DNA from: Bog-756 sp963812525
Lineage (GTDB): Bacteria > Actinomycetota > Acidimicrobiia > Acidimicrobiales > RAAP-2
Length of the DNA: 64,000 nt
NCBI GenBank assembly: GCA_963812525.1
Contig: CAWEVL010000011.1
Coordinates: forward strand, 1,178,001-1,242,000
Direction: 5' to 3'
Shown here: positions 9,548 to 18,392 of the stretch, piece after piece
How positions within the stretch are numbered: position 1 is the first letter of the stretch
Layout of the letters: every line of letters starts with the position of its first letter
Notes under the pieces: generated by a model
The model's input: the letters and a program-made list of their open reading frames with translations, nothing else
Database searches by the model: none
Told to the model about the DNA's origin: nothing
Translations under genes and position numbers: made by a program

Positions 9548-10315
9548 ATGCCAGAATTCACCTCTTACGACGCCGGGACCCCATCTTGGGTTGACCACGC
9601 ATGCAAGGACCTCGAAGCCTCCAACTCCTTTTACGGGACTCTCTTCGGCTGGGAAGCCGACGACCAGGGAGAGGAAATGGGTCACTACACACTCATGCGC
9701 AAGGGCGGGAAGACCGTGGCCGGCAACATGAAGGCCATGGACGAAAGCCAGCCCAGCGCATGGGTCACCTACGTCTCCGTTGATGATGCTGACGCAACGG
9801 TCGACCTGGCCAAGAAGGCAGGGGGCACGGTGTTCGTCGAGCCGATGGACGTTGCAGACATCGGACGCATGGCAGTATTCGCTGACGCTGAGGGGGCGGC
9901 GATCGGCGTCTGGCAGCCAAAGACCTTCAAGGGAGCTGAGCTAGCCAACGAGGCCGGGGCCTTCGCCTGGAACGAGCTGAACACCCGCGACCTCCCAGCG
10001 GCCAAAGCGTTCTACTCCGATGTGTTCGGATGGAGGCCCAGCGATCTCGACATGGAAGGAATGAGCTACACCGAGTGGAAGCTCGGGGACAAGACAGTGG
10101 CAGGCATGATGTCAATGCCGGAGATGGTCCCCGCGGAGGTTCCGGCGCACTGGCTCGTCTACTTCGGCGTAGACGACACTGACACCTCGGTCTCCAAGGC
10201 GACTGAGCTCGGAGCAACCACGCTTGTTCCCCCGACTGATATTCCTCCGGGGCGCTTTGCCGTCCTGGCCGACCCGGACGGTGCGGCACTTGCCGTGATC
10301 AAGATGTCATCGTGA
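9548..10315 (+). CDS. Two-domain VOC (glyoxalase-fold) protein
   Basis: A 255-residue protein made of two beta-alpha-beta-beta-beta VOC repeats. The first runs over residues 5-120 (W-V-D-H-A-C-K-D-L-E-A-S-N-S-F-Y, F-G-W-E, ending F-A-D-A-E-G-A). The second covers 135-255 (F-A-W-N-E-L-N-T-R-D-L-P-A-A-K-A-F-Y, F-G-W, ending L-A-D-P-D-G-A). The layout and size match the mycobacterial CFP30B/Rv0577 group. Metal-ligand positions appear only partly kept, so a catalytic role is uncertain. GGAGG at 9536-9540 sits well before the ATG. Confidence 0.85.
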   Translation: MPEFTSYDAGTPSWVDHACKDLEASNSFYGTLFGWEADDQGEEMGHYTLMRKGGKTVAGNMKAMDESQPSAWVTYVSVDDADATVDLAKKAGGTVFVEPMDVADIGRMAVFADAEGAAIGVWQPKTFKGAELANEAGAFAWNELNTRDLPAAKAFYSDVFGWRPSDLDMEGMSYTEWKLGDKTVAGMMSMPEMVPAEVPAHWLVYFGVDDTDTSVSKATELGATTLVPPTDIPPGRFAVLADPDGAALAVIKMSS

Positions 10316-10398
10316 CGATAGGTTGAGGCGGGGCGGCCGGTACAATCGGCACCTTCCGTCCGAACTGACCACGTCGCACGGTCCCGATGCAGGAGAGT

Positions 10399-10455
10399 GC
10401 CAGCGTCTGCCGGTAGGGCGGCCTTGCGGTCATCGCCAACAAGGCAAGGCCGAGC
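10399..10455 (+). terminator. Inverted repeat downstream of VOC gene
   Basis: GGCCTTGC and GCAAGGCC form an 8-bp perfect stem around a loop of about 16 nt, roughly 100 bp after the VOC stop codon. There is no T-tract, so a terminator role is only possible. Confidence 0.3.
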
Positions 10456-10553
10456 TGGTCGTGAACCTGTGGCCACTAGGTGACACCGAGCGTCGCCATC
10501 CACTGCCGGATGAAAAGATGGCCTGTCCCTGATCGCCAGAGTCGGTGGAGCAC

Positions 10554-11009
10554 TCAGGGCCAATCCGAGAAACGTTCACGGGCAGCTTGCGCAATCCGAT
10601 CGACATCTTCCGATGTAGGTAAATCACCGGCGGCGAACATAGCTGACTGCAACTGAGGGCCGTGGGCTCCAAAGATCGACATCTGTTCCTTGGTCACTGG
10701 CTGGACGACGTAGTGAATGTGAATGGGCTCGCCACCCGCGTGTGACCAGAGACAATTGTAAATCTGGTCAGCGTCGACGAGCTGGCTCACGATCGTGGAA
10801 GTCTGCCTAAGGAGCGGCCCGAGTTCCATCGCCTCGTCATCAAGGAGCGCTCCGACGGACGTCACATGCCGCACGGGCTTCACTATCAGGGTGCCGAGTC
10901 CTAAGGGTCCGATGCAGTGTTCGACCCGCCACAACGGCGTCCCAAAGATCAGCCCGCCAGGGAGTTCCTGGTCGCCGCTTGCAAGTTGACATGCCAGGCA
11001 GTCGGCCAT
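10554..11009 (-). CDS. HIT-superfamily (histidine triad) protein
   Basis: A 151-residue protein with the histidine-triad-like block H-I-H-Y-V-V-Q-P-V near residue 106, preceded by L-W-S-H-A-G-G-E-P. Two N-terminal cysteines (C-L-A-C) resemble the zinc site found in many HIT proteins. HIT enzymes hydrolyse or transfer nucleotides; the exact His pattern here is the relaxed H-x-H form. The ATG at 11009 is preceded by GAGAGGA; an in-frame GTG 15 nt upstream is less likely. Confidence 0.8.
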   Translation of the reverse strand: MADCLACQLASGDQELPGGLIFGTPLWRVEHCIGPLGLGTLIVKPVRHVTSVGALLDDEAMELGPLLRQTSTIVSQLVDADQIYNCLWSHAGGEPIHIHYVVQPVTKEQMSIFGAHGPQLQSAMFAAGDLPTSEDVDRIAQAARERFSDWP

Positions 11010-11128
11010 GGCCCATCCTCTCACTTGGCCAGCGGCATTGATCAGACCGCCCCGATCACCTAAGCCCCCAAGCAGGACACGTGAGCGAATGGGCAGCGAT
11101 CGAAGTGCGGGCAGTCGCCCGAGTTCGC

Positions 11129-11677
11129 CTAGAGGATGAAGGGCACGAGCATCTTCGTCGAGTGCCTGTACATCGGGTAGGCATCGGGGAACTGCTCGGT
11201 CAGGTAGCGCTCCTCGACAGTCGCGCTATAGACGAAGTAGACCCCGGCTAGGACCACGGCAATCAGCCACAGCCAGTTGAGTGCCACCGCCGTGCCAACA
11301 CCCGCGACCAGGATGCCAGAGTAGATGGGGTGGCGGACCAGGCGGTAGGGACCGCTGGTTACCAGCTCCGGTTCGTTCTTTTGCGACATCGGTGTGCCCC
11401 AGTTTCGCCCAATGTGCACGCGGGCCCAGATCGCGAACCCCAACCCGAGCGCGAAGAGGAAGAGCCCGAGGCCAGCACGTAATGGATCCGAGTTGAGGCC
11501 GTCGTCTCGGAAAGCTCCCAAGCGGAGCAAGAGAATCGCCAATACGACGATCACTGCCCTGATACGCAGTTCGCGAGACCAAGGGACGCGGCCTCTTTTC
11601 ATGGAGAAGGCTGCCACGAGCCAGTACATCCAGAACGCCGCCCATCCGATGGCGAAGACAAGCTCGATCGCGTGCAT
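11129..11677 (-). CDS. Isoprenylcysteine carboxyl methyltransferase-like membrane protein
   Basis: A 182-residue protein with four to five hydrophobic helices. Near residue 107 it has G-P-Y-R-L-V-R-H-P-I-Y-S-G, the SAM-binding signature of the ICMT/phospholipid methyltransferase family, followed by E-E-R-Y-L and Y-x-x-Y-R-H-S-T-K-M-L-V-P-F at the C-terminus. Bacterial members methylate unknown small or lipid substrates at the membrane. GGAAGG lies about 10 nt before the ATG. Confidence 0.85.
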   Translation of the reverse strand: MHAIELVFAIGWAAFWMYWLVAAFSMKRGRVPWSRELRIRAVIVVLAILLLRLGAFRDDGLNSDPLRAGLGLFLFALGLGFAIWARVHIGRNWGTPMSQKNEPELVTSGPYRLVRHPIYSGILVAGVGTAVALNWLWLIAVVLAGVYFVYSATVEERYLTEQFPDAYPMYRHSTKMLVPFIL

Positions 11678-12162
11678 GCAACTCAGCCTTCCACCAAAAT
11701 TCGACTTGGGTGCTGGACATGGCGCATCGAACAGAAACCGAAGCGGCCCCTCCTGGCTGATAGTCAGGCCACTCAGCCTTGCCCGGACGGCAATGGTGGG
11801 ACGGACCAGCTGGACCTACCAACTTCACCACAACCGGCCCCGTCGAAGCACAAGGCGCAGCCCTCCTGGCCACTCTGATCCGGGAGCACCGGTTCACGAC
11901 GTAAGTACGACCTGATTGATGAGCAGGCAATCGTACGCGCCACGATGACAGACTCGGCCGGTCCGGTTCCCTGAAGGCGATCTTCGCGCTAACCGAGAGC
12001 TACCTGTGAAACAGCGACCCCTCCGAAGTAGGTAGGACGCCCTTGATGGTTCGAGTGCTGACAACGATCCCGCCTCGCCCCGGGTGGGTCCACCTGGCTG
12101 ACGTTCCAGGCAGCGGGCTGTCCCCTCTAGCCAAAGTGGTGCCGTGGCCAAGTTGCCTGCGA
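11678..12162. other. Gap between genes, 485 bp
   Basis: No gene, RNA or repeat was recognised in this stretch. Confidence 0.4.
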
Positions 12163-12435
12163 CTAGCCGCCGCTCCCATCACTCATCAACGTCCGCACTA
12201 GCGCCACAAGGTTATCGAGTTGGTACGCCACAGCGACCACCTGTTGCCCAATTTCTCTGACTAACAGACCTTCCGCATCGACGACCTTAGCGACCGTCTT
12301 CCCATCTTCACCTTCGCCTATCCAACGAAGAGAGATTTCCGAACGATCGATGGCTTCCCTGATCTGACGGTGCACATCCCGAGCGATCGGGTGCGATTCT
12401 CCGTCACCGACTATGGGCACGTCCAAGTGAGCCAT
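12163..12435 (-). CDS. Small uncharacterised soluble protein
   Basis: A 90-residue protein starting at ATG 12435 after an AGGGAAG ribosome-binding site; the frame runs 25 codons further upstream but across the promoter. The middle is an amphipathic helix-strand region (R-S-E-I-S-L-R-W-I-G-E-G-E-D-G-K-T-V-A-K-V-V-D) and the C-terminus is a long hydrophobic helix with leucine/valine heptads. No domain recognised. Confidence 0.6.
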   Translation of the reverse strand: MAHLDVPIVGDGESHPIARDVHRQIREAIDRSEISLRWIGEGEDGKTVAKVVDAEGLLVREIGQQVVAVAYQLDNLVALVRTLMSDGSGG

Positions 12436-12445
12436 GTTGACTTCC

Positions 12446-12474
12446 CTATAAGGCAATGCAATGCAATGCCTCAA
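12446..12474 (-). promoter_or_regulatory. Housekeeping-type promoter with triple CATTG in the spacer
   Basis: On the minus strand TTGAGG (12469-12474) and TTATAG (12446-12451) are separated by 17 bp, a standard -35/-10 arrangement. The spacer holds three head-to-tail CATTG units, which could be an operator. The gene at 12163-12435 follows with its own ribosome-binding site. Confidence 0.5.
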
Positions 12475-12945
12475 TTGTCCCACGGTGGTGATCGTTAGGG
12501 CTAGGACCAATTGGAGGGCATTTGCAACCTCGAATTGCTTTTGCGTCGAAGGGGTACCGAGTCAGTCGTCATCCTTCCAACCTCTGCGCTATCCATCCGT
12601 GAGCGTCCCGGATCCCCCGGCCAGTCGCCGGGTCTAGTCTGGTCCAACCAAGGAAGGACCGGCCGGAACCGATTAGCCAAACAGGCCACGCCGCCAACCC
12701 TGACGACCTGGTGGACGTTCAAGTGCATTCGTATGACCGGGTGCTTCTGACCGAGGTGCTCACGCAGGCCACCCGACTCGGGATCGTGATGTATGACCTT
12801 CGGGCACTTGACGGCGGATGTTTGATATTCACGACGACGACTTCGTCCGGCCAGGTATTGGTGACCTTGTTGTCCGGCGGGGATTCACGCCTTCCTTACC
12901 GGTCCATATCTAGGGGATTGATCCGCAAGGGAGTGGGTACCCTGG

Positions 12946-13032
12946 CTGCCGGTCATTGGACATCCGGGCGTTCCGGACCCCTCGCTCCCAGTCCCACGGT
13001 AGGGCGCCGAAGGCCCACCTCACCACTAGGGA
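12946..13032 (+). repeat. Dispersed structured repeat, partial copy
   Basis: The stretch aligns with the 5' part of the family described at 39409-39603: a G-G-T-C-A head, GGGCGTTCCGG in place of the 5' arm, then C-T-C-C-C. It lies in the leader of the gene at 13086 and argues that the open frame upstream of that start is not coding. Confidence 0.45.
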
Positions 13033-13085
13033 TAGTTTGCGATCCCATTACGATTGAACGCCGGACCTCCAGGAGTCGAACGCGG

Positions 13086-13520
13086 ATGCCGATATTGGGG
13101 GTGATGGATAGATCGCGGGTTTCTGAAGAGGTGATTGTGCGGGGGGCGATGGAGTTCATGACCGGCCGGAATCTTGAGCTGACCCGCGAAGAAGCTGACG
13201 CGCTCGTCACGATGCTCCGCCCCTTTGCCAGCCCGTGGACCGGCGAGGATCATTCATACGCGCCCACCCATCTCGATCATGCCCTGAGCTTCTTGGAAGA
13301 CGACATGATGGACCCGAGCGATGCCTTGTACGGACTCATTGAGTACATGGGTGCAGCTGGTCTGTGGACCGCTCACGAAGCGAATCTGCGGGCGCTGTAT
13401 GAGCAGGAGGCCACGACGGCATTCAGCCGAGACCTTGGAGAACACGTTTCGCCCGAAGACGATCCTGCCATTGACCTAGACGTAGTTCCGTTCAGGGGCC
13501 AGCATCGAGATGACGCCTGA
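13086..13520 (+). CDS. Uncharacterised acidic protein
   Basis: A 144-residue protein. A helix-rich core (T-R-E-E-A-D-A-L-V-T-M-L-R-P-F near residue 34, H-A-L-S-F-L-E-D-D-M-M near 68) leads to an acidic tail. No domain recognised. The frame is open upstream to 12711, but that part overlaps a dispersed repeat, and ATG 13086 has CAGGAG about 11 nt before it, so it is the preferred start; ATG 13104 is an alternative. Confidence 0.5.
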   Translation: MPILGVMDRSRVSEEVIVRGAMEFMTGRNLELTREEADALVTMLRPFASPWTGEDHSYAPTHLDHALSFLEDDMMDPSDALYGLIEYMGAAGLWTAHEANLRALYEQEATTAFSRDLGEHVSPEDDPAIDLDVVPFRGQHRDDA

Positions 13521-13547
13521 TCCCACTACTCTTGGTCTGCTCCACAC

Positions 13548-13640
13548 GCCGGGTCAGTCGGAAACCGACCGTTTTCCATACGCGCTCCCCTACTCATGGC
13601 ACTCCGGCAGGAACGGCCGTTGACCGGGGCGCAATGAGCA
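13548..13640 (+). repeat. Dispersed structured repeat, partial copy
   Basis: CCGGGTCAGT is followed by a degraded 5' arm and GCTCCCCTAC, matching the first 50 bp or so of the family. The hairpin part is not recognisable. Confidence 0.4.
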
Positions 13641-14418
13641 TGAGCCCTTCACGCTAGGGATCACCTACGTAGAACAAGTTCGATGCCATCGGCATTCAAA
13701 GACACGGCGGCGCTCAGAAGTTCGTCTGTTGGCCTCGCACCGCAGTGGGAGCCGCGCCGTCCAGCGGAGGGGCAGGCTCCGTCCGCAGACAGAAGGTCCG
13801 CGCACGGGCTCCTGTAACGGTGCGGTTGAGTGGCTGGTGCAGCAGATTTAGGGCTGAGAGACGGTCAGGGTCCCCGGATCGGTAGTTCGCGACTCTGACA
13901 GACCTGCCCGACGGGCTCTACGGCGTGACGAAATGCACGACGGAGCCGAGGGAAGAATGTCGGTCTATTCGTTGCCAGGGATCGAGATTTCCTGACGATG
14001 GCACGCGTCTCAGCTTCGTCGGGACTGGGCCAACACGAGTGACGGCAGATTCGTCGTTGTCGGATCGCCATCGACATCGATGACCGTCACGACCGCCACG
14101 ACCAGGATGAGCCACAGGACAAAGAGGCCGCGAACAATCCGCGGGCACCTACGGGCATAACTCCCCGCCAAGGCTCCACCGAGCCACCGCATGCAGAAAG
14201 GGTTCCCCGATTCACAGTCCATGTCAAGCGCGCTGCCACGGACTGTATCCCCTCATGCCGATTCGAGCCTGGGACCCAGGCTGCCCCCGGCCGGCACGTC
14301 GGGAAGGTCGATTGATCGCTCCGAGGCCGAGCGGCATCCGTGACTCCTACCGAGTGGGTCCGGCGGTCACGGACTGAAGCGAATCGCCGGGAGGGACGGG
14401 AGCGACGAGAATCTGACC
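13641..14418. other. Gap between genes, about 780 bp
   Basis: Holds only the doubtful small membrane ORF at 14010-14222. Nothing else was recognised. Confidence 0.4.
14010..14222 (-). CDS. Possible small single-helix membrane protein
   Basis: A 70-residue frame with one clear hydrophobic helix (L-F-V-L-W-L-I-L-V-V-A-V-V-T-V-I) after a basic segment with C-P-R-I-V-R. No ribosome-binding site or family supports it, so it may be chance. Confidence 0.25.
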   Translation of the reverse strand: MDCESGNPFCMRWLGGALAGSYARRCPRIVRGLFVLWLILVVAVVTVIDVDGDPTTTNLPSLVLAQSRRS

Positions 14419-15297
14419 ATGCCGATCATCTTCGCGCTGTTGACGGCCTTCGCCAACGCCCTCAACGTCGTTACCCAGCACAAGGCCAGCATCAGCGCTC
14501 CGGACCGGTCCAAGGGCTGGAGGTTCGTTGTCTACCTCTTCCGGAACCCCTTGTGGCTCTTCGGGTGGGCGGCCCTCGCCGGGGCGTTCGTATTCCAGGC
14601 CCTGGCCCTGCATAACGGCCCGATCTCTGTGGTGCAGCCCCTCTTGGTGACCGAGCTCGTCTTTGCCCTCGTCCTGCGCTCGGTCTGGGTCCGCCAGAGG
14701 ATAAGGACGGTCACCTGGTGGTCGGCCGGAGTGACGTGCGTAGCGCTGGCCGTGTTCATCGCCGTCGCCGAGCCCAGCGGCGGCAGCGCACAGCCCAGCA
14801 GCGAGGCCTGGGTGTCGGCGGCGGCTGCCACAGTCGGCGGCGCCGCGTTGCTCGCGCTGGTCGGCTGGCGCTGGCGGGGATCGGCGGGACGCCGCGCCGC
14901 GCTGCTCGGAGCCTCGGCCTCCATGCTCTGGGCCTTCGTGGCCACGCTGATCAAGGCCACCACCGACACCCTGACCCAATTCGGGGTGTCGGGAATGTTC
15001 ACGCACTGGCCGGTTTACGCGCTGGCCGTCGCCGGCCTGATGGCGGAGATCCTGAACCAGGCAGCGCTCCACGTCGGCCCACTTAGCGTTTCCCAGCCTT
15101 TCATCGTGATCGTCGATCCCATCGTGTCCATTGCGCTGAGCGTGTGGATCTACGGGGAGACCTTCTCCGCGGACGCGGGACGTCTGGCCCTCGGTGCGGC
15201 GGCGTTCGCCACGATGTGCGGGGCAGTGGTCGTCCTGACACGGACGGCCCCGGCGACTATGGACCCGGCACCTCAGCCGGCGCCAACCGGCGCGTGA
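14419..15297 (+). CDS. DMT-superfamily transporter-like membrane protein
   Basis: A 292-residue protein with eight to ten hydrophobic helices and no signal peptide. It has the internal EamA/NIPA-like pattern: N-G-P-I-S-V-V-Q-P-L-L near residue 73 and its counterpart V-G-P-L-S-V-S-Q-P-F-I-V near 223, each followed by a helix beginning with an acidic residue or D-P-I-V-S. Substrates of this branch (drugs, metabolites or Mg2+) cannot be told. The upstream GGGAGGGACGGGAG is too distant to be a clear ribosome-binding site. Confidence 0.85.
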   Translation: MPIIFALLTAFANALNVVTQHKASISAPDRSKGWRFVVYLFRNPLWLFGWAALAGAFVFQALALHNGPISVVQPLLVTELVFALVLRSVWVRQRIRTVTWWSAGVTCVALAVFIAVAEPSGGSAQPSSEAWVSAAAATVGGAALLALVGWRWRGSAGRRAALLGASASMLWAFVATLIKATTDTLTQFGVSGMFTHWPVYALAVAGLMAEILNQAALHVGPLSVSQPFIVIVDPIVSIALSVWIYGETFSADAGRLALGAAAFATMCGAVVVLTRTAPATMDPAPQPAPTGA

Positions 15298-15559
15298 GGG
15301 CTGTCCGATGCTGTTGAGGTCTCGCGGTCACGCACGGGTCCTGGGATGAGGTCCTGCCTATTGAGCGGGCTCGAATCGCGCCGACACCCTTCTGATCCCC
15401 CAATCGAGGTTCCGGGGGACGTTGTCCGCATGAGACGCAGAGCCGCTCGGTGCTTTCTGATTGCTCCTGTCCAGGGCCGATCCGACTGACGAACCGGTCG
15501 AGGCAGGGTAACCCACACGTCACCGGTTGGGTGAGGCAGTCCACCTCCCCGATGGGCGA

Positions 15560-15754
15560 TCAGTCGGGGGACTTCCTGGCAAACAGCCAATAAGCAGCCG
15601 ATCCCGTGAGATTGGTGCTGGCCATCCACCAAAGCCACTTTGGCCCGTGGAGTTGGTCAGCACTTCGGGTCCGAAGGTCACGCCACATGAAGGGTGTCAC
15701 TATGGCCCACATGAGGACGGCTGAGGCAACAAGTATGCCTTTCCGACTTTTCAC
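15560..15754 (-). CDS. PLDc_N-like small membrane protein
   Basis: A 64-residue protein with two hydrophobic segments: residues 8-22, then G-P-K-W-L-W-W-M-A-S-T-N-L-T-G-S-A-A-Y-W-L-F. The K-W-L-W and A-Y-W-L-F pattern is that of stand-alone PLDc_N domains. It starts at GTG with a TAAGAT box exactly 6 nt upstream, so it is probably leaderless. Confidence 0.7.
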   Translation of the reverse strand: MKSRKGILVASAVLMWAIVTPFMWRDLRTRSADQLHGPKWLWWMASTNLTGSAAYWLFARKSPD

Positions 15755-15760
15755 GTATCG

Positions 15761-15766
15761 ATCTTA
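15761..15766 (-). promoter_or_regulatory. -10-like TAAGAT, leaderless promoter
   Basis: TAAGAT ends 6 nt before the GTG start at 15754 on the minus strand. Confidence 0.5.
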
Positions 15767-15791
15767 GTGCTTCGTCGCCAGAGGCTTGGTG

Positions 15792-15885
15792 CCCCATCAC
15801 CGGGGCAGTGGGGCCTCCCGGGCGCTCCGGATACCCACCTCCCTACTCGTCTCGGTAGCCGTCGGAAATGCCCCAGGAACCAGAT
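15792..15885 (+). repeat. Dispersed structured repeat, weak partial copy
   Basis: ATCACCGGGGCAGTG followed by GGGCGCTCCGGATACC and C-C-T-C-C-C fits the 5' end of the family, with many substitutions. The rest is not recognisable. Confidence 0.3.
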
Positions 15886-15982
15886 GGCTGGTGCTCCCTC
15901 TGGCCAGCCATTGGCCAGCCATCGAGCTCATCAGCCGTATCGAGCCCGACGGCACATGTGTGCGTGTGGAAAAATGCGTGAG

Positions 15983-16567
15983 ATGAGCGCCTTCTCATTT
16001 TCGCCCATCCCCAAGATGGAGCAAACGAGGGCGTATGGCACCCTGGTCTCGGCGTTCATCGATGACCCGGTCGAGCGCTGGCTCTATCCCGGGTTGGAAC
16101 AATACCTAGCGCACTTTCCCCGCTTCCTGGCGGCGTTCGGCGGCCGGGCGTTCGAGGAACAGGCTGTCTGGCGCCTTGGCGAGTACTCCGCGGTCGCCAT
16201 CTGGCTGCCCCCGGGCACAGAACCCGACGGCGGCGCCATCGGTGATGTCCTCACCGAGACTGTTTCACCGGACAAGCACGGTGACGTCTTCGCCGTCCTC
16301 GAACAGATGGACGTTGCTCATCCCACATATCCGCACTGGTACCTACCGTGGTTCGGCGTCGACTCGGCCCTGCAGGGAAAGGGGCTCGGAAGCCAGTTGA
16401 TGGAACGCTGCCTCCAGATCGTGGATACGGACCAACTCCCCACCTACCTCGAAACTCCCAATCCACGCAACATCACCTTCTACGAGCGTCACCGGTTCGA
16501 GGTGGCGGGCAGAGCACAAGCCGGAGCATGCCCGCCGATCACGTTCATGCTTCGAGGAATTTCCTGA
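15983..16567 (+). CDS. GNAT-family N-acetyltransferase
   Basis: A 194-residue protein. An F-I-D-D-P-V-E-R-W-L-Y-P segment near residue 20 opens the fold. The acetyl-CoA loop is V-D-S-A-L-Q-G-K-G-L-G-S-Q-L near 139, and Y-L-E-T-P-N-P-R-N-I-T-F-Y-E-R-H-R-F-E-V near 163 is the usual substrate strand. This is the small-molecule GNAT type common in Actinobacteria. Starts at 15974 and 15983 are both possible; the upstream frame to 15767 covers a repeat copy and was rejected. Confidence 0.85.
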   Translation: MSAFSFSPIPKMEQTRAYGTLVSAFIDDPVERWLYPGLEQYLAHFPRFLAAFGGRAFEEQAVWRLGEYSAVAIWLPPGTEPDGGAIGDVLTETVSPDKHGDVFAVLEQMDVAHPTYPHWYLPWFGVDSALQGKGLGSQLMERCLQIVDTDQLPTYLETPNPRNITFYERHRFEVAGRAQAGACPPITFMLRGIS

Positions 16568-16702
16568 TCTTCGTTCAGAGCGCTCACCTTCTGACCGCAA
16601 CCTATCCGACAAGGAGTCGATACCGAGGGAGCCCTGGTATGCCGCAGCGCCGGGTTTGGGTGGAGGCTGCGGAGTACGGCGTGTAACCGAAGGGCGGTAG
16701 AC

Positions 16703-18082
16703 GTGACCACGGAATATTTCGATGACGGGTCCCCTGAGATCCCTGGCGGAGTAACCGGAAAGGTCGAGCGAGTTGTCGTGGTAGGGGCGGGAATCGCTGG
16801 GCTTGCCGCCGCCAAAGCTCTTACTCAAGCCGGAGTCGAATGCGTCGTTCTTGAGGCCCGAGATCGGCTCGGGGGACGGCTCCACACGATCGATCTGGCC
16901 GGATGGCCGGTCGACATGGGCGGATCCTGGATACACATGCCCGACGGGAACCCACTCTCGGCCTTCGCCGAACACGTCGGAATAGGGCGCCGCTCTGGAG
17001 ACCCGCTTCCTGAGCTAGTTGCTTACGACTGCACCGAGCAGAGGCGTCTGTCGGCAGACGAATGGTCTGCGAGTCTTGAGTTGCAGTACGAGTCGTTCCC
17101 TGAGGCCCAAAGCCAGCTGCTCGAGAGGCTCGGGCCGGACGCCTCGATGGCCGACGCGATCGAGACGTTCCTCGGCGATGCCGAGCTCAGCCCGTCAGAA
17201 CTCCGACGGAGTCGCCAAGCCTTGCAAGCTGTCATCGAAGCTGAGGGCGCCGACTTTTGTCACCAGCAATCGCTCCGGTGGATGTGGAATGAAATGGAAT
17301 ACGGAGGTAACTACTTCGGAGACCTGCCGTCGGGTGGCTACGCGGGATTGATCGCCGCTATGGCGATCGGCGTCGATGTCCGACTGGGTGTGGAAGTCCG
17401 CGAGGTCGCCTACACCTCGGCAGATGTGGCGGTACGAGACACCAGCGGTTCTGTCGAATTGGCCAGTCATGCGTTGGTGACGGTCCCCCTCGGGGTCCTC
17501 AAGCACGGTTCCCCTCAGTTCTCACCGGATCTGCCCTCCGATCGCAAGGGAGCGATCGATCGTCTGGGGTTCGGCAGTTTCGAGAAAGTCGCCCTGGCAT
17601 TCGACCGACCATTCTGGCGTGAGGTCGGAGCCCCGCACATCGTTCTGTTCCCGCCTGAGACCGAGGAACCGGCCATCTGGGTGCTCGGACAGGACGCATT
17701 CGGTGCTGGGCCAATTCTCGTGGCCATGATCTTCAGTAGCTCCACGCATCGGGTCTTGAACAACACGCCGGAAGATGCTGCCGATTGGCTGCTCAATTTG
17801 CTCGGTGACGCCTTCGGTGAGCCGTGTCCATCACCCACTGCAGTGGCAGTGTCATCTTGGGCCCATGACCCAATGAGCCGCGGAAGCTATTCTCACGTTC
17901 GGCCCGGAGCATCCGCAACTGATGCCGACTTACTCGGCGAGCCCGTTGGTGGTCGCCTTCTCTTCGCCGGTGAGCACACACAGAGTGCCCGCTTGGTCTA
18001 CGCCGACGGCGCCATGTGCAGCGGGATCCGAGAGGCAAAGCGACTGCTGCGAACTTCGAACGTCTGGCTCGGTCCCGGCTAA
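16703..18082 (+). CDS. FAD-dependent amine oxidase (flavin monoamine/polyamine oxidase family)
   Basis: A 459-residue flavoprotein. The dinucleotide-binding motif V-V-V-G-A-G-I-A-G-L-A-A-A-K-A-L is at residues 24-39, then L-E-A-R-D-R-L-G-G-R-L-H-T and G-G-S-W-I-H. Near the C-terminus G-R-L-L-F-A-G-E-H-T completes the FAD site, followed by a final helix with G-I-R-E-A-K-R-L-L. The family oxidises primary or polyamines to aldehydes with release of H2O2. GTG start, with GAAGGGCGG about 8 nt upstream. Confidence 0.9.
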   Translation: MTTEYFDDGSPEIPGGVTGKVERVVVVGAGIAGLAAAKALTQAGVECVVLEARDRLGGRLHTIDLAGWPVDMGGSWIHMPDGNPLSAFAEHVGIGRRSGDPLPELVAYDCTEQRRLSADEWSASLELQYESFPEAQSQLLERLGPDASMADAIETFLGDAELSPSELRRSRQALQAVIEAEGADFCHQQSLRWMWNEMEYGGNYFGDLPSGGYAGLIAAMAIGVDVRLGVEVREVAYTSADVAVRDTSGSVELASHALVTVPLGVLKHGSPQFSPDLPSDRKGAIDRLGFGSFEKVALAFDRPFWREVGAPHIVLFPPETEEPAIWVLGQDAFGAGPILVAMIFSSSTHRVLNNTPEDAADWLLNLLGDAFGEPCPSPTAVAVSSWAHDPMSRGSYSHVRPGASATDADLLGEPVGGRLLFAGEHTQSARLVYADGAMCSGIREAKRLLRTSNVWLGPG

Positions 18083-18118
18083 CGGACGCAGTGCCACCGG
18101 ATGGGCATCGGAACCCGC

Positions 18119-18332
18119 CTGTCCCATATCGCCGAGCCAGTGAAATACCCTGGCCGTTCTGGGCACCACACTCCCTTCTTTGTCACACGACGGTCGTCGT
18201 GACCTCAGGAGACCTATGGCTGAGGTTCTGGGCTGGATGCCAGCCCAGAAGATGGCGACAGCACCTCTGAGGGTCGACGGCACCCCTGCCTCCCAGCCAG
18301 GCACTTCCGGGCGTGTCGATAAGACGCAGACA
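18119..18332 (+). repeat. Dispersed structured repeat, near-complete copy
   Basis: The 5' arm GGCCGTTCTGGGC is at 18152-18164. The inner hairpin ACCTCAG/CTGAGGT is at 18202-18208 and 18220-18226 around an 11-nt loop. GCCCAGAA at 18243-18250 pairs with the TTCTGGGC end of the 5' arm. The conserved tail (GGCACCCCTGCC, CACTTCCGGGCGTGT) ends near 18332. It sits in the leader of the GNAT gene at 18393. Confidence 0.75.
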
Positions 18333-18380
18333 GAGATCGATTTGGCCACCAGCCCAGCGGTGGTCCCAAGGAAACCAAGC

Positions 18381-18386
18381 CATAAT
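18381..18386 (+). promoter_or_regulatory. -10-like CATAAT, possible leaderless promoter
   Basis: CATAAT ends 6 nt before ATG 18393. It differs from the T-A-N-N-N-T pattern seen elsewhere at the first base, so support is weaker. Confidence 0.35.
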
Positions 18387-18392
18387 TGGACC

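Noticed and set aside
13055..13085. tRNA 3'-half-like sequence on the minus strand
   Set aside because: T-stem has a mismatch and a wobble, there is no CCA and no 5' half, and the sequence is the ribosome-binding region of the gene at 13086.
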